Source: Nonomuraea sp. SYSU D8015 (GTDB taxonomy: Bacteria > Actinomycetota > Actinomycetes > Streptosporangiales > Streptosporangiaceae). From it: DNA of 64,000 bases. Numbering within the stretch: the stretch's first letter is position 1; every line of letters begins with the position of its first letter. The DNA is taken from NCBI RefSeq assembly GCF_008065375.1, contig NZ_VJYI01000002.1, positions 248,001 through 312,000 of the forward strand, given 5' to 3'. Of the stretch, positions 8,271 through 16,509 are shown piece by piece. The notes beneath the pieces were generated by a model. The model saw nothing but the letters and a program-made list of their open reading frames with translations, was not told the origin of the DNA and did no database searches. The translations under genes and the position numbers were made by a program.

Positions 8271-8276
8271 TAAGCT
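8271..8276 (+). promoter_or_regulatory. -10 element of a probable leaderless transcript (HAD phosphatase)
   Basis: TAAGCT fits TANNNT and ends seven bases before the ATG at 8284. There is no Shine-Dalgarno sequence between them, which favours that ATG over the upstream in-frame ATG at 8251. Confidence 0.4.
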
Positions 8277-8283
8277 GAACCCC

Positions 8284-9153
8284 ATGTGGCGGCTATTTCG
8301 ACGACACGAGGTGGAGCCCGAGGCCGCCGGCGAGGCCGCGGCGGAGGCGGCGGTCACCGTTGCCCCGGTCGAGCCGGACCTTCAGGCGGCGGCCTTCTTC
8401 GACGTCGACAACACCATGATGCGCGGCGCCTCGATCTACCACTTCGCCCGAGGGCTGGCCACTCGCGGCATGTTCACCACGTCCGACCTGTTCAAGTTCG
8501 CCGTGGGGCAGGCGGTGTTCCGGCTGCGCGGCAACGAGAACCCCGAGCACATCGCGGTGGCCCGGGAGACCGCGCTGGCCTTCGTGGCCGGGGCCAAGGT
8601 CGACGACGTCGTACGCCTCGGCGAGGAGATCTACGACGAGGTCATGGCCGACCGCATCTGGGGCGGCACGCGTGCCCTCGCCCAGGCCCACCTGGACGCC
8701 GGCCAGCGGGTCTGGCTGGTCACCGCCACGCCGGTGGAGCTGGCCAGGGTCATCGCGCAGCGGCTCGGCCTCACGGGCGCGCTGGGGACGGTCGCGGAGA
8801 CCAGCAACGGCGTCTACACGGGCCGCCTGGTCGGCGACCTGCTCCACGGCCCGGCCAAGGCCGAGGCGGTCCGCGCGCTGGCCCGCCGCGAGGGCCTCGA
8901 CCTGACCCGCTGCACGGCCTACAGCGACTCGGCCAACGACCTGCCCATGCTGTCCCTGGTCGGACAGGCGGTCGCCATCAACCCGGACAGCGAGCTGCGC
9001 GAGCACGCCAAGAAGCACGACTGGCCCATCAAGGACTTCAGGACGGGCCGCAAGGCCACGCTGATGGCCCTGCCCATCGCCGCCGGCGCGGGCGCGGTGG
9101 CGGGCGGCGTGGCGGCGGGCATCGCGCTCCGCCGCCACTACCGGGGGCGCTAG
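8284..9153 (+). CDS. HAD-IB family phosphatase (SerB-like)
   Basis: 289 residues. The haloacid-dehalogenase motifs are in order: [13 protein letters not shown] holds the nucleophile aspartate and the DxD pair, [10 protein letters not shown] is motif II, and [18 protein letters not shown] is motif IV. The C-terminus has a glycine/alanine-rich hydrophobic stretch ([20 protein letters not shown]) and a basic end, so it may be membrane-attached. Family members dephosphorylate phosphoserine or related small molecules; the substrate is not evident. The start at 8284 is supported by a leaderless promoter; 8251 (with GGGAGGGG upstream) is an alternative. The gene converges with the LCP gene and overlaps it by four bases. 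Confidence 0.85.
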   Translation: MWRLFRRHEVEPEAAGEAAAEAAVTVAPVEPDLQAAAFFDVDNTMMRGASIYHFARGLATRGMFTTSDLFKFAVGQAVFRLRGNENPEHIAVARETALAFVAGAKVDDVVRLGEEIYDEVMADRIWGGTRALAQAHLDAGQRVWLVTATPVELARVIAQRLGLTGALGTVAETSNGVYTGRLVGDLLHGPAKAEAVRALARREGLDLTRCTAYSDSANDLPMLSLVGQAVAINPDSELREHAKKHDWPIKDFRTGRKATLMALPIAAGAGAVAGGVAAGIALRRHYRGR

Positions 9154-10163
9154 CCCTTCAGCAAGTCGAACAGCCTGCTCGCCTCCGGCTGCTTCCACTG
9201 GAGGCGGTGCTGGTCCTCCACGTACGGCTCCGACGGCACCGTCACCAGGTTCACCTTGGTCTTCGACAGCTGGGTGGCCAGCTCGTACATCGGCTCCAGG
9301 CCCAGATCCGTCTTGACCGACTTGCGAACCTCACCCAGGAATGTCTTGAGCCGTCCCGGGTCGGAGAGCGACGTCCTGGCCTTCTTCAGCATGGCGAGAA
9401 CGAGCTGCTGCTGGCGCTTGATCCGCCCGATGTCCGAGCCGTCGCCGTAGTAGCGCAGCCGGACCCAGCCCAGCGCCTCCTCCCCGTCCAGGGTGTTCTT
9501 GCCGGCCGGCAGCTTCAACTTCGCCTTCGGATCGTCCACCGCTTTCGGCACGGTGACCTCCACGCCCCCGAGGGCGTCCACCATGCCCTTGAATCCGGTG
9601 AAGTCCAGCTCGACCGTGTGGTGGAGGGTCAGCCCGGTCAGCTTCTCCAGGGTCTTCCGCAGACAGGACGCGCCACCGGAGTTGTACACCGAATTGATCA
9701 TGTCCTTGCGCGCGGGCTGACCCGAACAGCTCGGGATCGTCACCATCGAGTCGCGCGGCACGTTGACGGCCGTGGCCTTGCCCCGGTCTGCCGGCACATG
9801 GACGATCATGATGGTGTCGGATCGCGAGCCGCCGCCACCGGGCATCTTGGCCGTCTGCGGGCCATACTCGGCGTTCTGCCCCTGGCGGCTGTCCGAGCCG
9901 ATCACCAGCACGTTCCTGGTGCCGCTCACGTCCACGGTCTGCGGCCCGGCGGGGGGCGCGGCGGTCTGGCGGTCGGCGATCAGGACGGTGGGCACGGCGA
10001 CCGCGGCGGCCGTGGCGACGGCCACGAGCCCGGCGGTCCACCAACCGGCCCATCGGTGTCGCGGGCGGGCCCGCAGCAGGCGATCGCGCTGGCGGACGAG
10101 CGTGGCGGGCGGCTCGTGCTCCAACTCCCGGCCGAGGTCGCGGAGCAGCCTCAGGTCGTCCAT
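9150..10163 (-). CDS. LytR-CpsA-Psr (LCP) family protein with anti-sigma-like N-terminus
   Basis: 337 residues. Residues 1-45 are cytoplasmic and begin [20 protein letters not shown], a pattern seen in actinobacterial proteins encoded next to ECF sigma factors (CU044_5270-type). A single membrane helix follows at about 46-66. The extracellular LCP domain has [30 protein letters not shown] and [13 protein letters not shown], which carry the arginines and aspartates that bind polyprenyl pyrophosphate. LCP enzymes attach glycopolymers to peptidoglycan. The start at 10163 has GGAGGAG at a good distance, two bases after the sigma gene's stop. The N-terminus plus context suggests it may also restrain the sigma factor (inference). 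Confidence 0.88.
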   Translation of the reverse strand: MDDLRLLRDLGRELEHEPPATLVRQRDRLLRARPRHRWAGWWTAGLVAVATAAAVAVPTVLIADRQTAAPPAGPQTVDVSGTRNVLVIGSDSRQGQNAEYGPQTAKMPGGGGSRSDTIMIVHVPADRGKATAVNVPRDSMVTIPSCSGQPARKDMINSVYNSGGASCLRKTLEKLTGLTLHHTVELDFTGFKGMVDALGGVEVTVPKAVDDPKAKLKLPAGKNTLDGEEALGWVRLRYYGDGSDIGRIKRQQQLVLAMLKKARTSLSDPGRLKTFLGEVRKSVKTDLGLEPMYELATQLSKTKVNLVTVPSEPYVEDQHRLQWKQPEASRLFDLLKG

Positions 10164-10165
10164 CG

Positions 10166-10744
10166 TCACTCCTCCTCCATGGGGTTGGTGTCGCCGAGCG
10201 CGGCCCGTACCTTCCGCCTGCCCCTGTTGAGGCGGGAGCGCACGGTTCCGACGGGGATGCCGAGCGCCTGTGCGACCTCCTCGTACGTGAGATCGCCCCA
10301 GGCGATCAGTAACAGCACGTCGCGGTCCTTGGCCGGCAGGGCGGCGAGGGCGCCGGCCAGCTCGCCGCGTACGGCCTGGGCCGTGACACCGGCGGCCACC
10401 CGGTCGTCGGGCGACTCGATGGCGGACTCGACAGGGGCCCGCAGGAGCGCCCGGTAGCGGGCGGCCTCCTTGCGGTGGTGCCGGGAGATGAGTTTGGTGA
10501 GGATGCCGAAGAGCCACGGCCTGGCGTCCGGGTACGCCAGGTCGTAGCTCTCCCTCCGGGAGAACGCGATCAGGAACGTCTCGCCGACGAGGTCCTCGGC
10601 GGGCTCGGGGCCGAGCCGTTTGGAGACGTACCGGTAGAGCATGGCGGAGTAGCGGTCGAAGAGCTCGGCGAACGCCTCAGGATCGGTCCACGAGGCGCTC
10701 ACGAGCTCCGAGTCCGCTCCCCTGGTGGCGGGTTGCAGGATCAT
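10166..10744 (-). CDS. ECF RNA polymerase sigma factor
   Basis: 192 residues. Region 2 is AFAELFDRYSAMLYRYVSKR followed by AEDLVGETFLIAFSRRESYD and PWLFGILTKLISRHHRKEA. Region 4 is LPAKDRDVLLLIAWGDLTYE followed by VAQALGIPVGTVRSRLNRGR, a clear helix-turn-helix. It is followed two bases later by the LCP protein gene, whose ribosome-binding site lies in the last codons here. Sigma factors of this type are usually held by a membrane partner encoded next to them; here the only candidate is the LCP protein. The ATG at 10744 has AAGGGCGG upstream. The regulon is unknown; cell-wall stress is a guess from the partner. Confidence 0.93.
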   Translation of the reverse strand: MILQPATRGADSELVSASWTDPEAFAELFDRYSAMLYRYVSKRLGPEPAEDLVGETFLIAFSRRESYDLAYPDARPWLFGILTKLISRHHRKEAARYRALLRAPVESAIESPDDRVAAGVTAQAVRGELAGALAALPAKDRDVLLLIAWGDLTYEEVAQALGIPVGTVRSRLNRGRRKVRAALGDTNPMEEE

Positions 10745-10819
10745 CTCCGCCCTTCTGTGGGGAATCGGTCACCGATGTCTTGCCACAACCCGCCCCATGG
10801 GTTCACGGCGAAACGGTGG

Positions 10820-11605
10820 TCACAGCTCCTTCAGGAAGCCCCCGTCGACGGCGAACTCGGCGCCGGTCGTGCTGCCCGAGCGCGGCGAGACGAGCAGCGC
10901 GACCACGTCGGCGATCTCCTGCGGCCGGACCAGCCGCCCGGTGGCGAGCTTCATCATGCCGGGTGCGACCTGCGCGATGACCTCCTCCTTGGAGGCCCCG
11001 GCCATGCCCGCGATGACGTCGGCGGCCCCGCCGTCCTTGGTCCACCAGTCGGTGAGCACCGGGCCGGGCGAGATCGTGTTGACCCGGATGCCCTGCGCCC
11101 CGAACTCCTCCGACACCGCCTTGCTCACGTGGTTGAGCGCCGCCTTGGCCGCGCCGTAGTCGACGTTCATGGCTCCCGGCTGCCGGGCCGAGCCCGAGGA
11201 GATGTTGACGATCGCGCCGCCGCCCCGCTCGGCCATGACCGGTACGGCGGCGCGGATCATGCGTACGGCCGAGAACAGGTTGAACTCGAACATCGCCTGC
11301 CAGTCCGCCTCCCCGGGCGTCATGAACCCGACCCGCGGCAGCGTCACCCCGGGCGGCGGCCCGCCGGCGTTGTTGACCAGGATGTCCACCCCGCCGAACT
11401 CCTCCACGGCGCGGGCGACGACCTGGGCGGGCGCCTGCGGGTCCATGAGGTCGACCGCGACGTGCGTCACCTTGGCGTCGACCGGGGTGCGCGAGGCGGC
11501 CACGACGTGCGCCCCCTCCTCGGCCAGGGTGCGGGCGACGGCCAGGCCGATGCCCTTGGACGCGCCGGTGACGACGGCGACGCGCCCGGAAAGCTGAAGA
11601 TCCAT
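10820..11605 (-). CDS. SDR family oxidoreductase
   Basis: 261 residues, a classical short-chain dehydrogenase/reductase. It has the NAD(P) loop VVTGASKGIGLAVARTL, ILVNNAGGPPPG, a catalytic serine in VNISSGSARQPG and the YxxxK pair in DYGAAKAAL, and ends with the usual GAEFAVDGGFLKEL. It probably oxidises or reduces an alcohol/ketone; the substrate cannot be inferred. The start at 11605 (MDLQLSGR) has AAGGGA upstream; the longer in-frame form lacks a ribosome-binding site. It stands alone between the ECF gene and the acyltransferase on the same strand. Confidence 0.92.
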   Translation of the reverse strand: MDLQLSGRVAVVTGASKGIGLAVARTLAEEGAHVVAASRTPVDAKVTHVAVDLMDPQAPAQVVARAVEEFGGVDILVNNAGGPPPGVTLPRVGFMTPGEADWQAMFEFNLFSAVRMIRAAVPVMAERGGGAIVNISSGSARQPGAMNVDYGAAKAALNHVSKAVSEEFGAQGIRVNTISPGPVLTDWWTKDGGAADVIAGMAGASKEEVIAQVAPGMMKLATGRLVRPQEIADVVALLVSPRSGSTTGAEFAVDGGFLKEL

Positions 11606-11672
11606 GGGATATGTCCCTTCGGTGTCAACGATGAGTCGCTCGGAGAACACCGGGGACGCCCGGCCGGTTGCG

Positions 11673-12581
11673 CTACAGGAACGGCGGGAACGCGTGGCCC
11701 CTGCGCAGCCGCAGCTCGTGGAGCATCTGCTGGATCACCTCGCGCACGTGGTCGGTGATGTTGAACACCAGCATCGGATCGTCGGCCGCCGTCGGCTCGT
11801 ATTCGTCGGTGCGGATCGGCTCACCGAACTGGATCATCCACTTGGACGGCAGCGGCACCAGCCCGAGCGGCCCGAGCAGCGGGAAGAACGGCGTGACCGG
11901 CAGATAGGGCAGCCCGAACATCCTGGCCAGGAACTTCAGATCGCCGATCTTCGGGTAGATCTCCTCGGCGCCCACGATCGCGGTGGGCAGGATCGGCACC
12001 CCGGCGCGGATGGCCGAGGCCACGAAGCCGCCGCGGCCGAACCGCTGCAGCTTGTAGCGCTCGGAGAACGGCTTGCCGACGCCCTTGAAGCCCTCGGGGA
12101 ACACCCCGACCAGCTCGCCCTTGCGCAGCAGCCGGTCGGCGTCCTCCCGGCAGGCCAGCGTGTGGCCGGTCTTGCGGGACAGATGGCTGAGCAGCGGCAG
12201 CTGATAGACCAGGTCGGCGCCGAGCAGCCGCAGCGGCCGGTGCGCCTCGTCGTGTATGGCCACCTGCAGCATCAGCGCGTCGACCGGCAGCGTGCCGGAG
12301 TGGTTGGCGACGACCAGTGCGCCGCCCTCCTCGGGGACGTTCTTCAGCTCGACCGTCTCCACCCTGAACCAGCGGGTGTAGAGGGGCCTGACCAGCTCGA
12401 GGAACACCTTGTCGGTCAGCTCGGCGTCGTAGCCGAACTCGTCGACCTCGTAGTCGCCGGTGACGCGCCTGCGCAGGAAGGCCAGGAAACTGGCGAGGGA
12501 ATCAGGCTCCGGCTCCGTGAACGACGGCGCGGCGCTGATCGGGATCACTCGCGCGTCGTCCTCTTCGCTGGGAACGCTCAA
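11673..12581 (-). CDS. lysophospholipid acyltransferase family protein
   Basis: 302 residues. It has the acyltransferase fold signatures ALVVANHSGTLPVDALML, VGVFPEGFKGVGKPFSERY and LPTAIVGAEEIYP. In the first motif the His and Asp are separated by six residues rather than the four of the PlsC HX4D motif; this is a known actinobacterial variant. It likely acylates a lysophospholipid or other glycolipid acceptor at the membrane. The best start is TTG at 12581: GGAGGT lies eight bases upstream, and the TTG overlaps the stop of the epimerase gene (TTGA). It forms an operon with the epimerase and bS22 genes. Confidence 0.87.
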   Translation of the reverse strand: MSVPSEEDDARVIPISAAPSFTEPEPDSLASFLAFLRRRVTGDYEVDEFGYDAELTDKVFLELVRPLYTRWFRVETVELKNVPEEGGALVVANHSGTLPVDALMLQVAIHDEAHRPLRLLGADLVYQLPLLSHLSRKTGHTLACREDADRLLRKGELVGVFPEGFKGVGKPFSERYKLQRFGRGGFVASAIRAGVPILPTAIVGAEEIYPKIGDLKFLARMFGLPYLPVTPFFPLLGPLGLVPLPSKWMIQFGEPIRTDEYEPTAADDPMLVFNITDHVREVIQQMLHELRLRRGHAFPPFL

Positions 12582-13573
12582 CTGGGCACACCTCCGAACG
12601 GATGCAGGCCACGAGAGCGCAGGAAGTCGTCGAAGGCCGCCCCGGTCGTGAACTTGGGCTTCCAGCCGAGCTCGGCCTCCAGCCTGCCGGTGTCGACCGC
12701 GCGGCCGTGGCTCATCAGCCTGAGCTGCTCGGGCGAGTATTCGACCAGCCCGATCCTGCGCGCGGCGTTGCCGAGCATCTTGAACGCGGGCGAGAGCAGC
12801 GGCAGCGACGGCCGCCCCGCCCTCCTGGCGCACTGCGAGAGCAGCAGCACGCCTGCCCCGGCCACGTTGAACGTGCCGGGGTGGTCCTCGGTCGCCATCC
12901 GGCGCAGCACCTCGACCGCGTCGTCCTCGTGGACGAACTGCAGCCGCGGGTCGAAGCCGAGCACGGTCGGCAGCACCGGCTGGGTGAAGTAACGCGTCAG
13001 CGGCGAGTCGACGCCTGGACCCATGAAGTTGGCGAAGCGCAGCAGCGACACCGTCACGTCGGGACGGCGGCGCGCGAAGCCGCGCACGTAGCCCTCAATC
13101 TCGACGGCGTCCTTGGCATAGCCGTGGCTGGGGCCGTCGTGCGGCTCCAGGTCCTCGGTGAACACCGCCGGATCTCGCGGCGACGAGCCGTAGACGGCGG
13201 TGGTGGAGCGGACCACCACACGCCGGACGGTCGCCGACCGCTGGCAGGCGCCGAGCAGCTGCATGGTGCCGATCACGTTGTGCTCTTTCATGGCGGCCCT
13301 GCCACCGCTCCCCGAGGGAGCGCTGACGAGGCTCATGTGCACAACGGTGTCGATATCCGCGGCCGCGATCACCTGGGCGATGTCGGGGCTACGCAGATCG
13401 ACCCGGACGAACTCGATCCGGCCGAGGGAGATGCCGCCGTCCCGCGTCAGCGAGAGGGGCGGCACGGTGTCGACTCCGATGACACGGCTGATGTCCGGGT
13501 CCGCAGCCAGAACGCTCGCCACCCGGGCGCCGATGTGGCGCGAGACCCCGGTGACGAGCACGGTGTGGGTCAT
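12578..13573 (-). CDS. NAD-dependent epimerase/dehydratase family protein
   Basis: 331 residues, an extended SDR. MTHTVLVTGVSRHIGARVAS is the nucleotide loop, later VVHMSLVSAPSGSGG, STTAVYGSSPRD and SHGYAKDAVEIEGY (the YxxxK pair). The C-terminal substrate domain is variable. Such proteins change sugar-nucleotide or steroid-like substrates; pairing with an acyltransferase suggests an envelope lipid or glycolipid role, which is inference. The ATG at 13573 has GAGG eight bases upstream. It follows the bS22 gene by 22 bases and overlaps the acyltransferase start. Confidence 0.87.
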   Translation of the reverse strand: MTHTVLVTGVSRHIGARVASVLAADPDISRVIGVDTVPPLSLTRDGGISLGRIEFVRVDLRSPDIAQVIAAADIDTVVHMSLVSAPSGSGGRAAMKEHNVIGTMQLLGACQRSATVRRVVVRSTTAVYGSSPRDPAVFTEDLEPHDGPSHGYAKDAVEIEGYVRGFARRRPDVTVSLLRFANFMGPGVDSPLTRYFTQPVLPTVLGFDPRLQFVHEDDAVEVLRRMATEDHPGTFNVAGAGVLLLSQCARRAGRPSLPLLSPAFKMLGNAARRIGLVEYSPEQLRLMSHGRAVDTGRLEAELGWKPKFTTGAAFDDFLRSRGLHPFGGVPS

Positions 13574-13595
13574 CAGCGCCTCGCAGCTGCGTTGG

Positions 13596-13694
13596 TTACT
13601 TCTTGTTACGCCGCTGGATGCGCGTCTTCTTGAGCAGCTTGCGGTGCTTCTTCTTGGCCATCCGCTTGCGGCGCTTCTTGATAACAGAGCCCAC
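13596..13694 (-). CDS. small ribosomal subunit protein bS22 (AURKAIP1/COX24 domain)
   Basis: Only 32 residues, so easily missed. It starts GTG-GGC-TCT and reads [20 protein letters not shown], then [12 protein letters not shown] and TAA. More than half of the residues are Lys or Arg. This matches the actinobacterial bS22 protein seen in mycobacterial ribosome structures, near the decoding side of the 30S subunit. The GTG at 13694 has GGGGG about seven bases upstream. It is the first gene of a three-gene operon with an epimerase and an acyltransferase; conserved linkage with them is known in actinobacteria. Confidence 0.9.
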   Translation of the reverse strand: MGSVIKKRRKRMAKKKHRKLLKKTRIQRRNKK

Positions 13695-13866
13695 GGGACC
13701 CCCTGGTGCTGGTAGCAAGTCTGATCGGAGTGCGAGCGCACACCGGCTCACAGACTACCGGCGATCCACGGTAGATCGCCCCTCAGGGGGGCGAGAGCCC
13801 GGTCGCGTCGCGGCGGCCGGGCCTCTCCCGCGACAGCATTCACGGCGTGACCATCACGTCGCTACG

Positions 13867-14070
13867 TCAACCTGCCTCGATGTAGGCCTCCCGTAGATAG
13901 TCGTGTACGGCCTGCTCGGGCACTCTGAACGACCGGCCTACCCTGATGGCCGGGAGCTCGCCGGAGTGTACGAGCCTGTACACCGTCATCTTGGACACCC
14001 TCATGACCGTCGCCACTTCTGCGACGGTCAGGAACTTCACCTCGCTGAGAGGTCTTTCGCCTGCACCCAT
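13867..14070 (-). CDS. excisionase-family helix-turn-helix DNA-binding protein
   Basis: 67 residues. EVKFLTVAEVATVMRVSKMT followed by VYRLVHSGELPAIRVGRSFR is a MerR/Xis-type winged HTH, ending VPEQAVHDYLREAYIEAG. It has no recombinase neighbour, so it is not a phage excisionase. A close homologue next to this gene set in Streptomyces was reported as a target of the developmental regulator BldD; I recall the name BdtA but cannot confirm it here. The start at 14070 (MGAGERPLSE) has GAGG nine bases upstream; a longer start at 14118 has no ribosome-binding site. Confidence 0.85.
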   Translation of the reverse strand: MGAGERPLSEVKFLTVAEVATVMRVSKMTVYRLVHSGELPAIRVGRSFRVPEQAVHDYLREAYIEAG

Positions 14071-14382
14071 CGGACGCCTCTTCCGCACGTGTTTCCGGGT
14101 TATCCCCACTGGTGCCATTGCTCACGCACGTGTACTGCCGTCAGCGTAAGTCGGGACTCCGAGTGCGCAAACCCCCTATTTTCTCTCTGGACGGAGCCAC
14201 CTGTCAGCCGAACCAGCAAAGTCGCTGGCCAGCAGCCGGGCCGAGCACCTCACTCGGACGTTGGAACTGTCCAAGTTGCCACACATAAGAGTCGCCGGAG
14301 CCGCATCAAAAGTTGGCAAAGGGACGGCGAGCCCCTTGGAATGCAGGCGCGAAAAGACGGTATGGGGATGACCGAATCGGTC
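14071..14382. other. intergenic region, 312 bases
   Basis: No convincing gene in any frame. It must contain the promoter of the HTH gene (minus strand) and the 3' end of the AcuC operon. I see no clear -35/-10 pair, palindrome or hairpin worth naming. Confidence 0.5.
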
Positions 14383-15165
14383 TCATAGGGCTCGTGAGAC
14401 TTGAGTGACGAGCCGAGCCGTCAACGGAGCGTAATAACGTGGTAGCACATTGTCGTCGAGCGGGACGACAACGTCGATCTTGCCTTCCGCCTCGCCGACG
14501 AACAGCCCTGGGTCGTTGCTGTCGGCGAACGCCACCGTCGGCACGCCGGCCTCACCGGCCGCCCCCGCCCAACCGTGGTCGGCGATCACCAGGTCCGGCG
14601 GCTCCCCGCCGAGTTCCTCCAGCATGTGCCGCATCGGCGCCGCGTCGTGGGTGTGCACGAATCCGCCCTTGTCGTCGAGCATCGCGACGTCCTGGAGGTA
14701 GCGGATGCGGCGCGGGCGGCCGAACCCCGAGCCCGCGTACGTCCACCCCTCGGCCGGCGTCAGCAGCCGGGCGCCGCGCTCGGCGCACAGGGCGGCCAGC
14801 GGCAGGTGGATGGCGAGCAGCCCGGTGGGGTGTCCGGTGGCGAACAGGATCCGCGGTTCCGGCCGCGACAGCATCGCCGCGATGCGCTCGGCCATGGCGT
14901 CGACCGCGTCGATCGTCAGGTCGGGGTCGATGGTGTCCTGGCCCCAGCGGTGGCCGGGGTCGGCGACCACGCCCGCGGACTTCGCCATGAGCGCCAGGAT
15001 GTCGCGGTAGGACCACGGCTGGTCGAACGTCAGGCCCAGCCGGTAGTACGGGTCGCCGTTGGCCAGAGAGCTGTAGTGGTCGAGGTTGTTCTCGCGGGAG
15101 GTCGCGACGTCGCCGGCAATGCGGCTGCGGACAAGGTGCTCGCGGAGTTGGTCGCGGCTCAGCAC
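14383..15165 (-). CDS. conserved actinobacterial protein, putative phosphatase
   Basis: 260 residues, soluble, no signal peptide. Recognisable stretches are ANGDPYYRLGLTFDQPWSYR, PRILFATGHPTGLLAIHLPL and LVIADHGWAGAAGEAGVPTV. Homologues are generally labelled phosphatase, but I see no classical phosphatase motif, so the activity is uncertain. The start is GTG at 15165 with AAGGA five bases upstream. It lies 12 bases after acuC on the same strand and is probably co-transcribed with it, so a role in the same metabolic switch is possible. Confidence 0.75.
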   Translation of the reverse strand: MLSRDQLREHLVRSRIAGDVATSRENNLDHYSSLANGDPYYRLGLTFDQPWSYRDILALMAKSAGVVADPGHRWGQDTIDPDLTIDAVDAMAERIAAMLSRPEPRILFATGHPTGLLAIHLPLAALCAERGARLLTPAEGWTYAGSGFGRPRRIRYLQDVAMLDDKGGFVHTHDAAPMRHMLEELGGEPPDLVIADHGWAGAAGEAGVPTVAFADSNDPGLFVGEAEGKIDVVVPLDDNVLPRYYAPLTARLVTQVSRAL

Positions 15166-15177
15166 AGCATTCCTTCG

Positions 15178-16341
15178 CTAGGGCATCGGGTCGAGGCCGT
15201 GCAGGGGGAACACCGCGTGCCGGGTCGCCATGACCGCACGGTCAATGGGGTCCGCTGGGTCATAACCGCCAGACAGGTCCTGAAATTCCGGGTTACGGCC
15301 GTCTGTCATCGTGAGCGGCGGCGTCTCGCCCGTGCGCTCCCTGACGAACCCGCGCCACTCCTGAGGGGTCGGCGTCGTGGGATCGATGGGGTGACCGGCC
15401 AGTTCGGCGATGAGGTGCGTCCACACCCGCGGCACGACCTGGACCAGCTCGTACCCGCCGCCGCCGGTCGCGATCCACCGCCCGCCGGCCGCCTCATGGG
15501 CCAGGCGGTGCAGGGCGGCGTACGCGGCGCGCTGGCCGTCGACGCTGAGCATCAGGTTGGCGAGCGGATCGAGCGCGTGGCTGTCGCAGCCGTGCTGGGT
15601 CACCAGGAAGTCGGGCCGGAACTCGTGCAGCAGCGGCGGCACGACCGCGTGGAAGGCCCGCAGCCAGCCGGCGTCGCCGCAGCCCGCGGGCAGCGCCACG
15701 TTGACGGCCGTGCCGTCGGCGCCGGTCTCCTCGGGGAAGCCGGTGCCGGGGAACAGCGTGCGCGGGCTCTCGTGCAGGCTGATCGTCAGGACCCGCGGGT
15801 CGTCGTAGAACATGGCCTGCACGCCGTCGCCGTGGTGGACGTCGACGTCCACGTACGCGACCTTGCCGACGCCCTGGCCGAGCAGCCACGCGATGGCCAG
15901 CGCGGGGTCGTTGTAGACGCAGAAGCCGCTGGCCACGGCGGGCATCGCGTGGTGCAGCCCGCCGGCGATGTTGATCGCGTGCTCGGCCGTGCCCTCCCAC
16001 ACCGATCGGACGGCGGCCAGCGAGGCGCCCGCGATCAGCGCGGAGGCCTCGTGCACCCCCGCGAACGCCGGGTTGTCCGGCGTGCCGAGCCCGCAGCCGA
16101 GGTCGGGACGGCCGGAGGCGGACACGCGCTTGACGGCCTCGATGTAGTCGCGCTTGTGGACCATGGACAGCTCGTCGTCGGTCGCGGCCTCGCATCCGGC
16201 CAGCTCGACCTTGTCGAGGACGCCGAGCTCGCGGGCGAGCGCCATGGTCAGCTCGACCCGCACGGGAGCGAGTGGATGGCTTGGCCCGAAGTTGTAGGAG
16301 GTGAGAGCGTCGTCCCAGATCACCCGCGCCGACCGGCTCAT
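15178..16341 (-). CDS. acuC: AcuC-like histone deacetylase family protein
   Basis: 387 residues with the zinc deacetylase fold. Visible motifs are NIAGGLHHAMPAVASGFCVY, the metal-binding VAYVDVDVHHGDGVQAMFYD, TISLHESPRTLFPGTG, and the C-terminal WIATGGGGYELVQVVPRVW with the catalytic-region tyrosine. AcuC proteins remove acetyl groups from lysines of metabolic enzymes such as acetyl-CoA synthetase. The ATG at 16341 has GGAGGG six bases upstream; the longer in-frame start is unsupported. It is the first gene of a pair with the putative phosphatase. Confidence 0.92.
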   Translation of the reverse strand: MSRSARVIWDDALTSYNFGPSHPLAPVRVELTMALARELGVLDKVELAGCEAATDDELSMVHKRDYIEAVKRVSASGRPDLGCGLGTPDNPAFAGVHEASALIAGASLAAVRSVWEGTAEHAINIAGGLHHAMPAVASGFCVYNDPALAIAWLLGQGVGKVAYVDVDVHHGDGVQAMFYDDPRVLTISLHESPRTLFPGTGFPEETGADGTAVNVALPAGCGDAGWLRAFHAVVPPLLHEFRPDFLVTQHGCDSHALDPLANLMLSVDGQRAAYAALHRLAHEAAGGRWIATGGGGYELVQVVPRVWTHLIAELAGHPIDPTTPTPQEWRGFVRERTGETPPLTMTDGRNPEFQDLSGGYDPADPIDRAVMATRHAVFPLHGLDPMP

Positions 16342-16496
16342 CCCAAACCCTCCAGGTGCTCCCTCGCCTTGCGCCGACGTTACCGCAGCGCAGACACCTC
16401 GTTGTAGTCCGGGTGCATTTGGCGGAGCTCGCTCGGCGGTGCTGAGACGGATGTCCTCGCTGCGCCCCGGATCCATCTCAGCGCGGAAACCTGACT

Positions 16497-16502
16497 TAGG
16501 GT
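16497..16502 (+). promoter_or_regulatory. -10 element of a probable leaderless transcript (histidine kinase)
   Basis: TAGGGT fits TANNNT and ends seven bases before the GTG at 16510. No Shine-Dalgarno sequence is seen, and no clear -35. Confidence 0.45.
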
Positions 16503-16509
16503 TTTAGCC

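Noticed and set aside
13867..14070. Phage or plasmid excisionase
   Set aside because: Despite the Xis-like HTH there is no integrase, attachment site or phage gene nearby, and the neighbourhood is core genome. A regulator is more likely.
14575..16407. 610-residue plus-strand reading frame opposite acuC and the putative phosphatase
   Set aside because: Composition is that of an antisense shadow, and acuC on the minus strand has all catalytic motifs.
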